From positions 1-26,634 of IMG/VR virus record IMGVR_UViG_3300044302_002203: 26,634 nucleotides of DNA; one strand, given 5' to 3'. This DNA comes from a virus. The translations under genes were made by a program, and so were the position numbers. Positions 1 to 8,795 of the stretch are shown in pieces (the first letter of the stretch is position 1; each line of letters begins with the position of its first letter). The notes beneath the pieces were generated by a model. That model saw only the letters and a list, made by a program, of their open reading frames with translations. It had not been told where the DNA came from and made no database searches.

Positions 1-1
1 G

Positions 2-1087
2 GCGTTATCCACAGTGCGTGGCAAAGACTTTGCGAAAAGTTTTCTTACTAGAAATAATTGTTTGATGTGCGTTGATGAGTCTACGACAATAAAAAATCAT
101 TCTGCCGCACGAACAAAGAACATACTAAAGTTAGCAGAGCTAGCAAAATACAGACGTATCATGACAGGATCTCCTGTTACCAAGTCACCACTTGATTTGT
201 TTTCACAGGTACAGTTCCTTGATCCGTGGTTGTTGGACCAACAATCGTATTACAGTTTCCGTGCACGGTACGCCGTGATCGTTCAACGTAGTGTCGGCAC
301 ACATTCTTTTCAACACATTGTTCGATACCAACGATTGGACGAATTACAGGAAAAAATACAGAATTTTTCAACTCGCGTCTTAAAAAGTGACTGTTTAGAC
401 CTACCTGAGAAGGTTTATACGAAGCGGTCTGTGTCATTGACCCCAGAACAATTAAAAGCTTACACAGAGATGAAAAAAGCGGCAATAACGTTCTTTGAGG
501 AAAATGTGATGACAGCTGCCTCTGTTTTGACACAAATGATACGCTTACATCAGATAACGTGTGGTCATGTCAAGACCGATGACGGTGAAGTCAAACCAAT
601 CAAAAGTAATCGTATAAAAGAATTATTAGAAGTTTTAGAAGAAACAGATGGTAAAGTAATCATCTGGGCTGTATATCGCTACGATATACAAGAAATAGAA
701 AGAACATTAGGAGAGAAATATGGCAAAGAAACTGTGGCAACTTATTACGGCGATACCAAAGATAGTATACGTCAGTCTATTGTTGACCGCTTTATGGATC
801 CTGGAGACAGTTTACGTTTTTTTGTGGGAAACCCCAAGACAGGAGGCTATGGTCTTACTCTTACTTCTTCTCACACTGTTGTGTATTACTCTAACGATTA
901 CTCATTAGAAGTACGATTACAATCAGAAGACCGAGCGCATAGAATAGGGCAAACATCGAAAGTGACATACGTAGATTTAATGGCAGACCATACAATAGAT
1001 GAGAAGATTGTAAAAGCGTTAAACAGTAAAATAGATTTGGCTAGTCAAGTAATGGGTGAAGACCCAAAAAAAATATTGTTTGGTTAG
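2..1087 (+). CDS. SNF2-family DNA helicase/ATPase, 5'-truncated by window edge
   Basis: This is the C-terminal part of a superfamily 2 helicase of the SNF2 type, an ATP-driven motor that acts on double-stranded DNA. The reading frame is open to the left edge (codons from base 2), so the GTG at 14 is probably an internal valine and the true start and motif I lie outside the window. Counting residues from that GTG, the sequence shows motif II DES with the conserved following IKN (about 21-28), motif III TGSP (51-54), a GGYGLTLT segment of the second RecA domain (277-284) and motif VI QSEDRAHRIGQ (303-313), which is highly characteristic of SNF2 proteins. Phages with such genes are thought to use them in replication or recombination. 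It converges on the minus-strand gene that follows, with a 4-bp stop overlap. Family is confident; the biological role is inference. Confidence 0.9.
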   Translation, partial: ALSTVRGKDFAKSFLTRNNCLMCVDESTTIKNHSAARTKNILKLAELAKYRRIMTGSPVTKSPLDLFSQVQFLDPWLLDQQSYYSFRARYAVIVQRSVGTHSFQHIVRYQRLDELQEKIQNFSTRVLKSDCLDLPEKVYTKRSVSLTPEQLKAYTEMKKAAITFFEENVMTAASVLTQMIRLHQITCGHVKTDDGEVKPIKSNRIKELLEVLEETDGKVIIWAVYRYDIQEIERTLGEKYGKETVATYYGDTKDSIRQSIVDRFMDPGDSLRFFVGNPKTGGYGLTLTSSHTVVYYSNDYSLEVRLQSEDRAHRIGQTSKVTYVDLMADHTIDEKIVKALNSKIDLASQVMGEDPKKILFG

Positions 1088-1536
1088 TTCTCAAATATAT
1101 TTTCTACAAAAGGATTGGTAACGTAGCCACCATCCTTTAAAGTTATTGGTTTAGCTTCTTGAAACATAGGATGCTCTCCTGCCATAATTTGATCATATTC
1201 TTTTTTCATTCCCATAATATCAAGAATACCTAAAACACCTGGAAGTTTACCTCCAAGTTTACCTACTGTGTTTAATATTCTAGTTCCTAATGAATCAGTG
1301 GTATCTATACCCATAGATCTTACCCCTTTGTTAAAATCCATAATTTTTTGTCTAATAGGTTTAGACTTTTCAGTCCCATCATCAAGAGCTACTTCATATC
1401 CATCAGCAATTAATTCTTTTGCTCGTTGAACGGTAGGAGATTGTTCATTACCAATCATCATAGATTTCATATTAAGTGGAACAATGTCATTACCTTTGGT
1501 AAAATACATTATACCAGCATGTTGAATTATATCCAT
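1084..1536 (-). CDS. Hypothetical 150-aa phage protein
   Basis: I do not recognise this protein. It is 150 residues, soluble-looking, with a Gly/Leu-rich stretch (GKLGGKLPGVLGILDIMG, about residues 92-109) that could be a short amphipathic or membrane-active helix, and a C-terminal KDGGYVTNPF segment. It is the last gene of the minus-strand virion run, so it may be a late or accessory virion gene. A ribosome binding site AGGAGAA sits just before the ATG and is formed by the last codons of the upstream gene (Leu-Gly-Glu-stop, TTAGGAGAATAG), so the two are probably translationally linked. Its stop overlaps the helicase stop on the other strand by 4 bp. Confidence 0.75.
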   Translation of the reverse strand: MDIIQHAGIMYFTKGNDIVPLNMKSMMIGNEQSPTVQRAKELIADGYEVALDDGTEKSKPIRQKIMDFNKGVRSMGIDTTDSLGTRILNTVGKLGGKLPGVLGILDIMGMKKEYDQIMAGEHPMFQEAKPITLKDGGYVTNPFVENIFEN

Positions 1537-1537
1537 A

Positions 1538-1741
1538 CTATTCTCCTAATGCTCTTTCGAGCAATACTTCGAGTCTTATTACTCGCTCTTTTATTTCTGG
1601 GATGTCTGATAATATTATTTTTTCTAATTGCATTTGTTTTGACTCAACTGCTTGTAGCCTGGTTGACATCATTCCGTAAGTCGCTCCTGCGGTTACTAAA
1701 ATTAAACCAACCCAAATAATATTTTTAAGACTATTATCCAA
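1538..1741 (-). CDS. Small membrane protein with coiled coil (67 aa)
   Basis: A 67-residue protein with one predicted membrane segment (residues about 8-25, IIWVGLILVTAGATYGMM) followed by a charged heptad-like helix (about 28-65, rich in Glu, Lys, Leu and Ile) likely to form a coiled coil. The N-terminus is short and the coiled coil would lie on one side of the membrane. It starts inside the last codons of the 426-aa gene (8-bp overlap) and ends one base before the start of the 150-aa gene, so all three are probably co-translated. Its size and topology fit a lysis accessory protein (holin-like or spanin-like) or a small virion membrane-contact protein. No lipobox or second membrane segment is visible, so the lysis role is only a guess. 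Confidence 0.75.
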   Translation of the reverse strand: MDNSLKNIIWVGLILVTAGATYGMMSTRLQAVESKQMQLEKIILSDIPEIKERVIRLEVLLERALGE

Positions 1742-3014
1742 TGCTATCCGCCATCATTTTTAATTTTTGATAGGTAGACATTCCTGTGAACCCACCATTA
1801 GCAAAGTTGTAGTTCATTTTAGGGTAGCCACTAAATCCACTTGTAGCGTTGCTATTTAAAATATCTAAAGCCTCTTGAGATCCAGCATCTGATGGAAACA
1901 CACTATCTCCTACTACATCAAGTCCCGTGTCAAAAGACTCCTGAACAGGTGTTCCGTCACTAAATAGTAAAGTTTGACCTGCTTGCGTTGCTGGTTTATT
2001 TACACCTTCTTCAGAAATAGCATTTGGATCTACAGGTTCCATCTGACCCGTGAGGTTAACATCTGTGATAGTATCTTGATAAGGACTTATGAAATTTTCA
2101 AAATTAAATTGACCAGCTACGGGTGCTTGTTCTCCTTGTTGATTTTGAATAGTGCTTGATATTTCCGCGCCTTGTTTTTCTTTTGCTTTTTGAAATAAAT
2201 CATTAACATAACCTTCATTTTTAGTGTATTCAAAATTTGTGCCAAACACTTGATTTACAAAATCAATTTTACTCTTTAAATCATCTTGTCTTGGGTCATA
2301 AACAGTTCCTGGTGTTAACCCTGCGTCCATTGCAATTTTTTCTGGATCTAAAGAAGCCATTTGTGTAGATGCTTCTGGGTCAAAAATATCGTCCACAACA
2401 CTAGGACGATCTAAACCACCAAAAGAATCTGGATCTTGTTTACCTAACGTTTCTATTGGTTGTTCTTTTTCTTCTTGAATAGTGTTAAGATTTTTGGCAT
2501 CAGTTGATGATAATGCGTTTATTATATTGGATCCTACCTGTTTAATTTTATTTTTACCTTTACCCATGGCATTAATAAGAGCCCCTACTCCTGTGCTTGA
2601 AGCAATCTTTTCAGGTAACTCTATTGCTGCAAGATTTAAATTTGCTCCTGTTAAACCTGATTGTTTGAATACTTCTCTGTGTATAGGGCTTGTTTTAATA
2701 AAATTTTGTAATTCTTGTTGATACGCGTTTGGTGTAGAGCTTCCATAAAAATCAGCAAAAACTTGTTGAGCTGAGTTTAGTTTATCGCCTGGCTTATAAT
2801 CTTTAAAAACTTCACCAACTACATTTGGATTAATATTTATAATGCCAGCTTGAGTTTGAAGTTTATCTTTATTTTTTACAATATTATCTAACTGATTTTG
2901 CGCGTTTTGTGTAACTGCAGCAACATAATTAGGATTAATTTGTAAATTTGATAACGCCTGCTCTGGTCTGTCTTTTAATTTTTTAACCTTGCCTTTAAAA
3001 CTTGGTGGTGGCAT
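1734..3014 (-). CDS. Putative virion-associated protein (426 aa), largely low-complexity
   Basis: I cannot assign a family. The protein is rich in Gln, Asn, Asp and Pro, and much of it looks disordered. The N-terminus is basic (PPPSFKGKVKKLKDRP), the middle is acidic and Gln-rich, and the C-terminus has an aromatic/Gly motif (YNFANGGFTGM, near residues 401-411) followed by a helix. The NGGF turn resembles DGGY, DGGI and NGGA segments in other proteins of this window. It is joined to the 978-aa gene by a TAATG junction (stop and start share one base) and overlaps the 67-aa membrane gene downstream. Its place among very large alpha-helical proteins suggests a late virion or ejection component; that is context only. 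Confidence 0.7.
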   Translation of the reverse strand: MPPPSFKGKVKKLKDRPEQALSNLQINPNYVAAVTQNAQNQLDNIVKNKDKLQTQAGIININPNVVGEVFKDYKPGDKLNSAQQVFADFYGSSTPNAYQQELQNFIKTSPIHREVFKQSGLTGANLNLAAIELPEKIASSTGVGALINAMGKGKNKIKQVGSNIINALSSTDAKNLNTIQEEKEQPIETLGKQDPDSFGGLDRPSVVDDIFDPEASTQMASLDPEKIAMDAGLTPGTVYDPRQDDLKSKIDFVNQVFGTNFEYTKNEGYVNDLFQKAKEKQGAEISSTIQNQQGEQAPVAGQFNFENFISPYQDTITDVNLTGQMEPVDPNAISEEGVNKPATQAGQTLLFSDGTPVQESFDTGLDVVGDSVFPSDAGSQEALDILNSNATSGFSGYPKMNYNFANGGFTGMSTYQKLKMMADSIG

Positions 3015-5950
3015 TATACTCTCCTATTCCCCATAGCAATCGCTTGATCTAAATTACCACCAGCTAATGCTATTCGTTGTTCGTTTGTTAATTGTTTTTC
3101 TGCACCTTCCATACCTAATCCTACTCCAGTATCTTGTACCACTTGATCGAAGTCTACGTCAAGGAAAGGATCGCGGGTCGCGGTCGCTGGTTCGTCTACT
3201 GTTTCCGCTTGAACCGTTTGAATGTCATTCGCGACACCTTGTGCATCAATACTGAATTCATTTTTACTGTCTACCTTAGAAATTTCAACGTTTGCCGCTC
3301 TACCGTCATTTGATATTTGTAAATTCATATTCTCTGAACCAGGGAAAGATACGTTGTTATCCGACATAAATATCATATATTTCATAACATCATACGGATT
3401 ACCTGGATCAAGGTTTTGTAATTCTACTGGTATATTTTCTTTTTCTTCTCGCATACCAAGAGATAATTCAGGAGCTAGAGCAATCGTATTAATTAAAGCT
3501 TGTCGTCTAGCTAAATCAGATAGCTCTGGGTTCATAACTTTAGTTAAACCTTCCATAAATTTAGGATCCGCCATTTTACTCATACCGTACCGTGCTGCTA
3601 ATACTAAACCGACATTACCAAAAGGATTGTTGGCAACAAAACCAGCAAAGGCTAGATTAGTAATTGCATTAACACCACCCAAGAAACCACGACGTTTAAC
3701 AAAAGCAGATACATCACCAAAACTTGTTTGTTGTATTTGTTCACCTAATGCTAATACATTTCTTATTTTATCATACTGTTCTTTTCCAAAAATAAGTTGC
3801 ATGGATTCCATTTTATTAGGGTTATCTAAACCAAAGGAACTTTTTAACTGTTGAATATCAATAATTGGAATATTAAAATTAGCTGTCTTTATAGATCTTG
3901 TAGCTTCTTTACCTGAAAGAAAACCCATACCTTGTGAAAACATACCAGCTTCGCCTGTGATTCGTAAATCACCACTAATATATTTTGTGCTCGCACGTAG
4001 TTGATCATCAATATATGATCTTGCAACAGATGCTACAGGGTCTACCACTGTACCATCCTTTAGTTTTACTTTTGGCATTGCTGTTTGCATTTCTTTTATA
4101 GCAGCAGGCGAATATAAAGTTTCATCATTAAATAATATTTTTAACACTTGTTCACCTGTAAGCTGTGTTGGATCAATATCATCTGTTGCTTTTGCAATAT
4201 TTTTATCAGCAAGACCTAATATTTGTGCAACTCTGCCTTTTGTGTAGTTAACATTATTAAAAAAGAAGTCATTTGCTATGCCCATTGCACCGCTAAATTC
4301 ATTTACTAATGATTGTTTTCCTGCATCATCAAACTGTTTAAAGTTTCCAAAATCATTTAACGTATGAATCATGGCAGTTGTAAAATCATCAATGCCACCC
4401 AATTCTGTGCCAAGAGCTGGGTCTGCTGCTGCTTTTTTCTTTAAATTATTAAATTGTGATTGTAGTCTTTTAAATTGTCTACCTGTAATATAATCGTCTT
4501 TTAAATATTGTAAATCTATTAACGCGTCTACAAATTCATCTGTTTTTCCTGTAAAACCTTGTAACAACTCATCAACAGTTTGTGGTCTGCTGTAGTCAGG
4601 ATTATTTAATCGAAGATTTGTTTTTGACGCATCTCGTTTACCACCATAATACAATAACTCTAAATTCTCAGCGACTTCTTTTATTCTTGCTGTTGGAATA
4701 AAAGCATCATTTATTTTATCTGATATTCTAAATGCTCTGTTGTACAACGCTGTTTTCGTATGAGTAAATTTATTAATCATTGTTTTAAAACTTTTGTTTG
4801 ACACAACATTTGCATCTTTAAATAAACCAATGGGTGATAAATCATTTAAAACATCATTAATATTTTTAGCTAAAGCTACTTGCTGTGCGTTTTGAGCTTG
4901 TCTTGCTTTTGTTGCAACAAAAGGAAATAGACCAATAACAGAACCTGCACCTTTTACAAAACCAGAAGGTGATGTAGAGAATACATTCATTGGTATGTTG
5001 TATTGTTTTGCTAGGTCTAATACGTTAGCGTGTATAGGAACCATTTGTCCTGACGCATCCATTGCTTCTCCCACTTGTATTTTCATGTTTTTATCAACGC
5101 CCACTGTCTTACCAAGAAGTCTTTTTACAAGAGGGAAGATATGTTGAAGTCCCATTGCACCGCCAGACCATAATAATTCTTCTCTTGCGTCCATTAAGTT
5201 ACGTATATTTTCGTTTTTTTCATAGGCAGCCGATGGATCAGGTAGTTGCATAATAATACGCGTCATGTCATTTAATTGATCATATATTAGATTTCCTCCG
5301 TACTTCACCGCTGTGTTTGTTCCAACAATTGTTGCAAAGCCTAAAGCGGGGTTTTTTCGAAGAGCATCAAAAAATAAATTTTTCATGGTTGTATTACCCC
5401 ATACTGGATTTAACTTTCCTGCGTCATTTAATAAACCAGCAGCTAAAGCTAAATCTGTTCCAATAACAGCTGTGTCCGTTATTAATTGTTTTGGGTCACC
5501 TTGATTAAGTTCTCTACCAAATATATCGACTCCAGGGCCTGCCATGACAGCAGCACCTGTGTTAACAACACCTTCCGCCATTGCACTAAAGTCAGGTGAT
5601 TGACCACCAGGTATCATCTTAGTTATCTCTGCCGCAGTTGTTCCAATATTAATACCAGGACCTGCAGGAGTATCATAAGCTTTTGTTGCTTGCTCTTTTA
5701 TTAACGTGCCAATTGGATCATTAATTAAATTTTGACGTCTTTCACCTAATGATGCAGCTTCGTTAATTAATCCTGATTGACTTTTCTGTAGTTCAATTGC
5801 AATAATTTGATTAAGAGTGTCAATCTCTAATTGATCTCTTGGAAAACCTTGTTCAGGAGTTTGATTGTTAACAACATCCCTAACTTGTAGTTTAATTTTT
5901 TTATCAATGCCATGTTGACTCATGTCATATTCGTAAATTACACTAGCCAT
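3014..5950 (-). CDS. Large putative internal virion / ejection protein (978 aa)
   Basis: The longest gene in the window. No catalytic motif (lysozyme, transglycosylase, peptidase) is apparent by eye. The protein is mostly alpha-helical and charged, with several hydrophobic stretches, for example around residues 130-175 (VMAGPGVDIFG, AVIGTDLALAAGLL), 200-225 (ALGFATIVGTNTAV) and a Gly/Ala-rich segment near 745-790 (FLGGVNAITNLAFAGFVANN, LVLAARYGM). A large helical protein with scattered hydrophobic patches, between similar large proteins, fits the internal virion proteins that short-tailed phages inject to form a DNA conduit. It is linked to genes on both sides by TAATG junctions (at 5950 and 3014). 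Function is inferred from size, composition and context; it could equally be a large tail protein. Confidence 0.7.
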   Translation of the reverse strand: MASVIYEYDMSQHGIDKKIKLQVRDVVNNQTPEQGFPRDQLEIDTLNQIIAIELQKSQSGLINEAASLGERRQNLINDPIGTLIKEQATKAYDTPAGPGINIGTTAAEITKMIPGGQSPDFSAMAEGVVNTGAAVMAGPGVDIFGRELNQGDPKQLITDTAVIGTDLALAAGLLNDAGKLNPVWGNTTMKNLFFDALRKNPALGFATIVGTNTAVKYGGNLIYDQLNDMTRIIMQLPDPSAAYEKNENIRNLMDAREELLWSGGAMGLQHIFPLVKRLLGKTVGVDKNMKIQVGEAMDASGQMVPIHANVLDLAKQYNIPMNVFSTSPSGFVKGAGSVIGLFPFVATKARQAQNAQQVALAKNINDVLNDLSPIGLFKDANVVSNKSFKTMINKFTHTKTALYNRAFRISDKINDAFIPTARIKEVAENLELLYYGGKRDASKTNLRLNNPDYSRPQTVDELLQGFTGKTDEFVDALIDLQYLKDDYITGRQFKRLQSQFNNLKKKAAADPALGTELGGIDDFTTAMIHTLNDFGNFKQFDDAGKQSLVNEFSGAMGIANDFFFNNVNYTKGRVAQILGLADKNIAKATDDIDPTQLTGEQVLKILFNDETLYSPAAIKEMQTAMPKVKLKDGTVVDPVASVARSYIDDQLRASTKYISGDLRITGEAGMFSQGMGFLSGKEATRSIKTANFNIPIIDIQQLKSSFGLDNPNKMESMQLIFGKEQYDKIRNVLALGEQIQQTSFGDVSAFVKRRGFLGGVNAITNLAFAGFVANNPFGNVGLVLAARYGMSKMADPKFMEGLTKVMNPELSDLARRQALINTIALAPELSLGMREEKENIPVELQNLDPGNPYDVMKYMIFMSDNNVSFPGSENMNLQISNDGRAANVEISKVDSKNEFSIDAQGVANDIQTVQAETVDEPATATRDPFLDVDFDQVVQDTGVGLGMEGAEKQLTNEQRIALAGGNLDQAIAMGNRRV

Positions 5951-7779
5951 TAGTTTGTAACTCCTATTGAATAATCAAAATCAACTGTTCCTGCTGTTGC
6001 TGGACCAGGTTTTATAACCGTTCCTCCTTGTATTTTAGATGGATCTTGAACATAACCAAGTGTTCTATCTCTGTTATACGATCCATAACCTAATTCCATT
6101 AAACGATCAAAGTAGTTATCTTTACCAGTACCGTACATAATTTGAATATTAGCCAACGCATCTTCTCTACTTCTTGTTAATTGTGTTCTAAGAATACCAA
6201 TTTTTGCAATAACGTCCGCAGATGAATCACCATAAATATTTAGATCTTTTGCTGCACGTTCAATATCATCTAAGTTTAATCGTCCTGATGATTTACGTGC
6301 TCTTGCTATTGCATAAATAATTGAGTTTGCTCTAACTTGGTTGGCTGGTAAATCACTATCAAACAATCGTAATTTTTTAAATATTAATTGTTTTTCTTCT
6401 TCCGCACTTCTACCATTTGTTCCTTCAAATCGTTGCTCACCAAAAGCGTTAACACCACTTGTTGCTGCCTCCACACGCATTGTTGCTAAACCTGATGCCG
6501 CTAATTGATCAAAAACTTTGTTAGCATTTTGTAACGCCGCTAATTCTTTAGGTCCGATTTTCCCTGATTTTATGTCAGCTTGAGTTTGCGGGTCTTGTAA
6601 ATATAAATTTATGGAGCTGGCAAGGTTTTGAAACTTTGTCATTTTTTCACCTTTAAATTGTCCAGTCTCATACACTAAAGCATCCTGATTATTAAACTGA
6701 ACTAAATCATTATCACTAAAAAATTCGTTAAATTGTTCATTATACAAATCACTAAATATTTGTGCGTAGGTTTGGAATCTTCCTTTAATACCTGCAATAA
6801 ATCCTGCTCTGCTTGGGTCTTGTAAGAAAGATTGTTCTAATTCATCAAGAGTTAATAATGCTCTGTCTGTTGTTTGTAGACCTGATAATAAATCTCTAAA
6901 CGTTGTCATTCCTTTTGCATTTCTAAAATCATTAGGAGTTCCCGTTACAGATAAAGGAACTTCAACAATGTTTTCTGGATTAGTAATAAGCTTCATAATT
7001 GGAAGTCCATCCGTCCCAATTTCATTTGTTGGTTTATAATATTGAGGAGCCGTGAGCCCTGTGCCATCTTCTGTTATTGATTGTACAACAAAAGCATTAA
7101 AAGGAGTACCTATCGAACCACTCTCATCCGTATAAGCAATCTGCACTGCTTTTGGTTTAACACCGTCAAGTTGATATTCCAAAAACTTGCCTTGCGCTGC
7201 TTTCATAGAATCTTTGTATATGGACATTAAATCTTTATTTTGTAACAAAACAGCATCATAATTTTTACCTGCAATATCCATTAAAATATTTCTGTTAGCT
7301 TCATCTATTGCTTTTCTATCTAATACGTCTTGTGCATCACGTTGTAATTTTGCAGTAATTTTTGCAGCATTGTTTTGTTTTGCTTCATTTATTTGAGCCA
7401 TTTTTATTTTTGATAAGTCACTTGCTAGCTGCGAACCTGCAGCGGAAAGAGAAGCTCCTATTCTCCCGCCTTCTGTTGGTCTCATCAAACCAAAACCAAA
7501 CTGTGCTAAAGATAGTTTTTTTTGTCCACTAAAATCGGTAGGTGCATACATAGCATCTATTTGTTCATCTGTAAGAGACGGTGTCTTGTACGTTTCATCT
7601 TTTGGATCACGTAAGAAAGGAAGTAGATAACTTGCTGCATCTAATGGTAATAAATCTGGCGGTTCAGGAAAAAACTGACTTGATAGTGTTTTTGGAAATT
7701 GTCCTGTAGGAGTTACTTCATCGACAGTTTCATCGAAGATTTCATCCATTCCTACTTGTTGATCTGGTCTTGTAACCAT
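5950..7779 (-). CDS. Putative internal virion protein (609 aa), helical
   Basis: A 609-residue protein with an acidic, Pro-rich N-terminus (about 1-80), then a conserved-looking LAQFGFGLM segment followed by a Gly/Ser/Ala-rich stretch and a long charged helix (about 90-185, rich in Ala, Lys, Gln and Asp), suggesting a coiled coil. The LAQFG-x-x-LM followed by GG and alanine-rich helix pattern recurs in virion proteins of marine phages as far as I recall, but I cannot name a family. The C-terminal half contains further helices and a Tyr/Gly-rich end. A TAATG junction links it to the 978-aa gene, and only 8 bp separate it from the 335-aa gene upstream. It is probably part of the same virion operon. 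Confidence 0.7.
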   Translation of the reverse strand: MVTRPDQQVGMDEIFDETVDEVTPTGQFPKTLSSQFFPEPPDLLPLDAASYLLPFLRDPKDETYKTPSLTDEQIDAMYAPTDFSGQKKLSLAQFGFGLMRPTEGGRIGASLSAAGSQLASDLSKIKMAQINEAKQNNAAKITAKLQRDAQDVLDRKAIDEANRNILMDIAGKNYDAVLLQNKDLMSIYKDSMKAAQGKFLEYQLDGVKPKAVQIAYTDESGSIGTPFNAFVVQSITEDGTGLTAPQYYKPTNEIGTDGLPIMKLITNPENIVEVPLSVTGTPNDFRNAKGMTTFRDLLSGLQTTDRALLTLDELEQSFLQDPSRAGFIAGIKGRFQTYAQIFSDLYNEQFNEFFSDNDLVQFNNQDALVYETGQFKGEKMTKFQNLASSINLYLQDPQTQADIKSGKIGPKELAALQNANKVFDQLAASGLATMRVEAATSGVNAFGEQRFEGTNGRSAEEEKQLIFKKLRLFDSDLPANQVRANSIIYAIARARKSSGRLNLDDIERAAKDLNIYGDSSADVIAKIGILRTQLTRSREDALANIQIMYGTGKDNYFDRLMELGYGSYNRDRTLGYVQDPSKIQGGTVIKPGPATAGTVDFDYSIGVTN

Positions 7780-7787
7780 TTATTCTC

Positions 7788-8795
7788 CTATGTTGACATG
7801 GACCCTAGTCCAAAAGCTCCTGCTGGATTTTGATTGTTTAGTATGCCGTACGTTCCAAGTCCTGCACCAAGAGCTCCTAGTAGAGGATTGGTGTAAGGAG
7901 GCTCTTTAAACGTCGATGTTGCTTGATACGCAGGTATGCCCTGCATTAGATCAGAGAAGAAGCCTAATCGTTTGAGCGGTTCTTGTTGTGCTTCAACAGC
8001 TTGTCTAAACTTCTCATTTTCAAATTGTTGTGCTTGAGCTTGCTGTGCACCACCTAAACCAAATAACGAGCCAAGACCTTGTTGTGTCATGCCAAATTGT
8101 TGTGCGCCGAGGCCCGCGGTCTGTGATCCAAAACCAGCTTGAGTTTGTCCTATTTGAGCAAACGCAGGAGCCGCTTGTAAACGTCTACCCGCAGCTGATT
8201 CATACGTGCCAATAGCTTTGTCTTGAGCTTGTTGAAAGTTTTGTGCAAGATCTTGAAAAACTCTTCGTGACTTAATATCAAGAATATTTTTATCTAATTC
8301 TGCTTCTTGAACTGCTTGACGCGAACCACCAAAAGCACCTATTTTTTGTGCTTGGTCTTCTAATTGGTTTCGTTGAATTGCCGCTTGTTCGTCTATTTGT
8401 TTTAAAGCTTCTTTGGTTACATCTGCTTGATATTGATTAAAGAATTGTTGGTAATTACTAGCAGACGGATCATATTGCCCTTGTGCCGCTTGTAATGATG
8501 GAATACCCATCGACGTTGTAGCCATGCCTGTTCCAACTGCCTGTTGTCCTGCTTTAAAGAAAGGATCAAAAGCCATGCCTGCTCCCGTTGCCAGTCCTGT
8601 TTTTGGATCAATACCATATAAGCCAGCGGTTTGTTCGATCGCGCCAGTTTGTAAAGGTGAAAAACCTACAATGGTTTGTTTAGGGATACCACCTGGAAAG
8701 GGATCTTTTGTAACGTTAAATCCACCTTGTAATAAATCTCGTTGAAACTGTTCTATATACGCGGGTGGTTGTGAGAATCCGTATGAAACAGCCAT
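7788..8795 (-). CDS. Putative internal virion / DNA ejection protein (335 aa)
   Basis: The protein is rich in Gln, Ala and Gly. A central helical segment (about residues 120-205) contains the motif GAFGGSRQ (153-160) followed by an Ala/Glu/Asp-rich helix, a pattern I associate with internal virion or ejection proteins of marine podovirus-like genomes. After it come Gly/Gln/Phe-rich repeats (QTQAGFGSQTAGLGAQQFGM, about 217-236) and a Gly-rich hydrophobic tail (LLGALGAGLGTYGIL, near residue 305) that could insert in a membrane. It is translationally coupled to the 322-aa gene through a TAATG junction at 8795. The amphipathic, Gly/Ala-rich make-up suits a channel-forming ejection protein. Function is an inference. 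Confidence 0.72.
   Translation of the reverse strand: MAVSYGFSQPPAYIEQFQRDLLQGGFNVTKDPFPGGIPKQTIVGFSPLQTGAIEQTAGLYGIDPKTGLATGAGMAFDPFFKAGQQAVGTGMATTSMGIPSLQAAQGQYDPSASNYQQFFNQYQADVTKEALKQIDEQAAIQRNQLEDQAQKIGAFGGSRQAVQEAELDKNILDIKSRRVFQDLAQNFQQAQDKAIGTYESAAGRRLQAAPAFAQIGQTQAGFGSQTAGLGAQQFGMTQQGLGSLFGLGGAQQAQAQQFENEKFRQAVEAQQEPLKRLGFFSDLMQGIPAYQATSTFKEPPYTNPLLGALGAGLGTYGILNNQNPAGAFGLGSMST

Noticed and set aside
177-533. A 118-aa open frame on the minus strand
   Set aside because: It covers the helicase gene, whose conserved motifs prove the plus strand coding.
3222-3854. A 210-aa open frame on the plus strand
   Set aside because: It lies wholly antisense to the 978-aa gene, lacks a ribosome site, and the product looks like a shadow translation of a well-coded gene.
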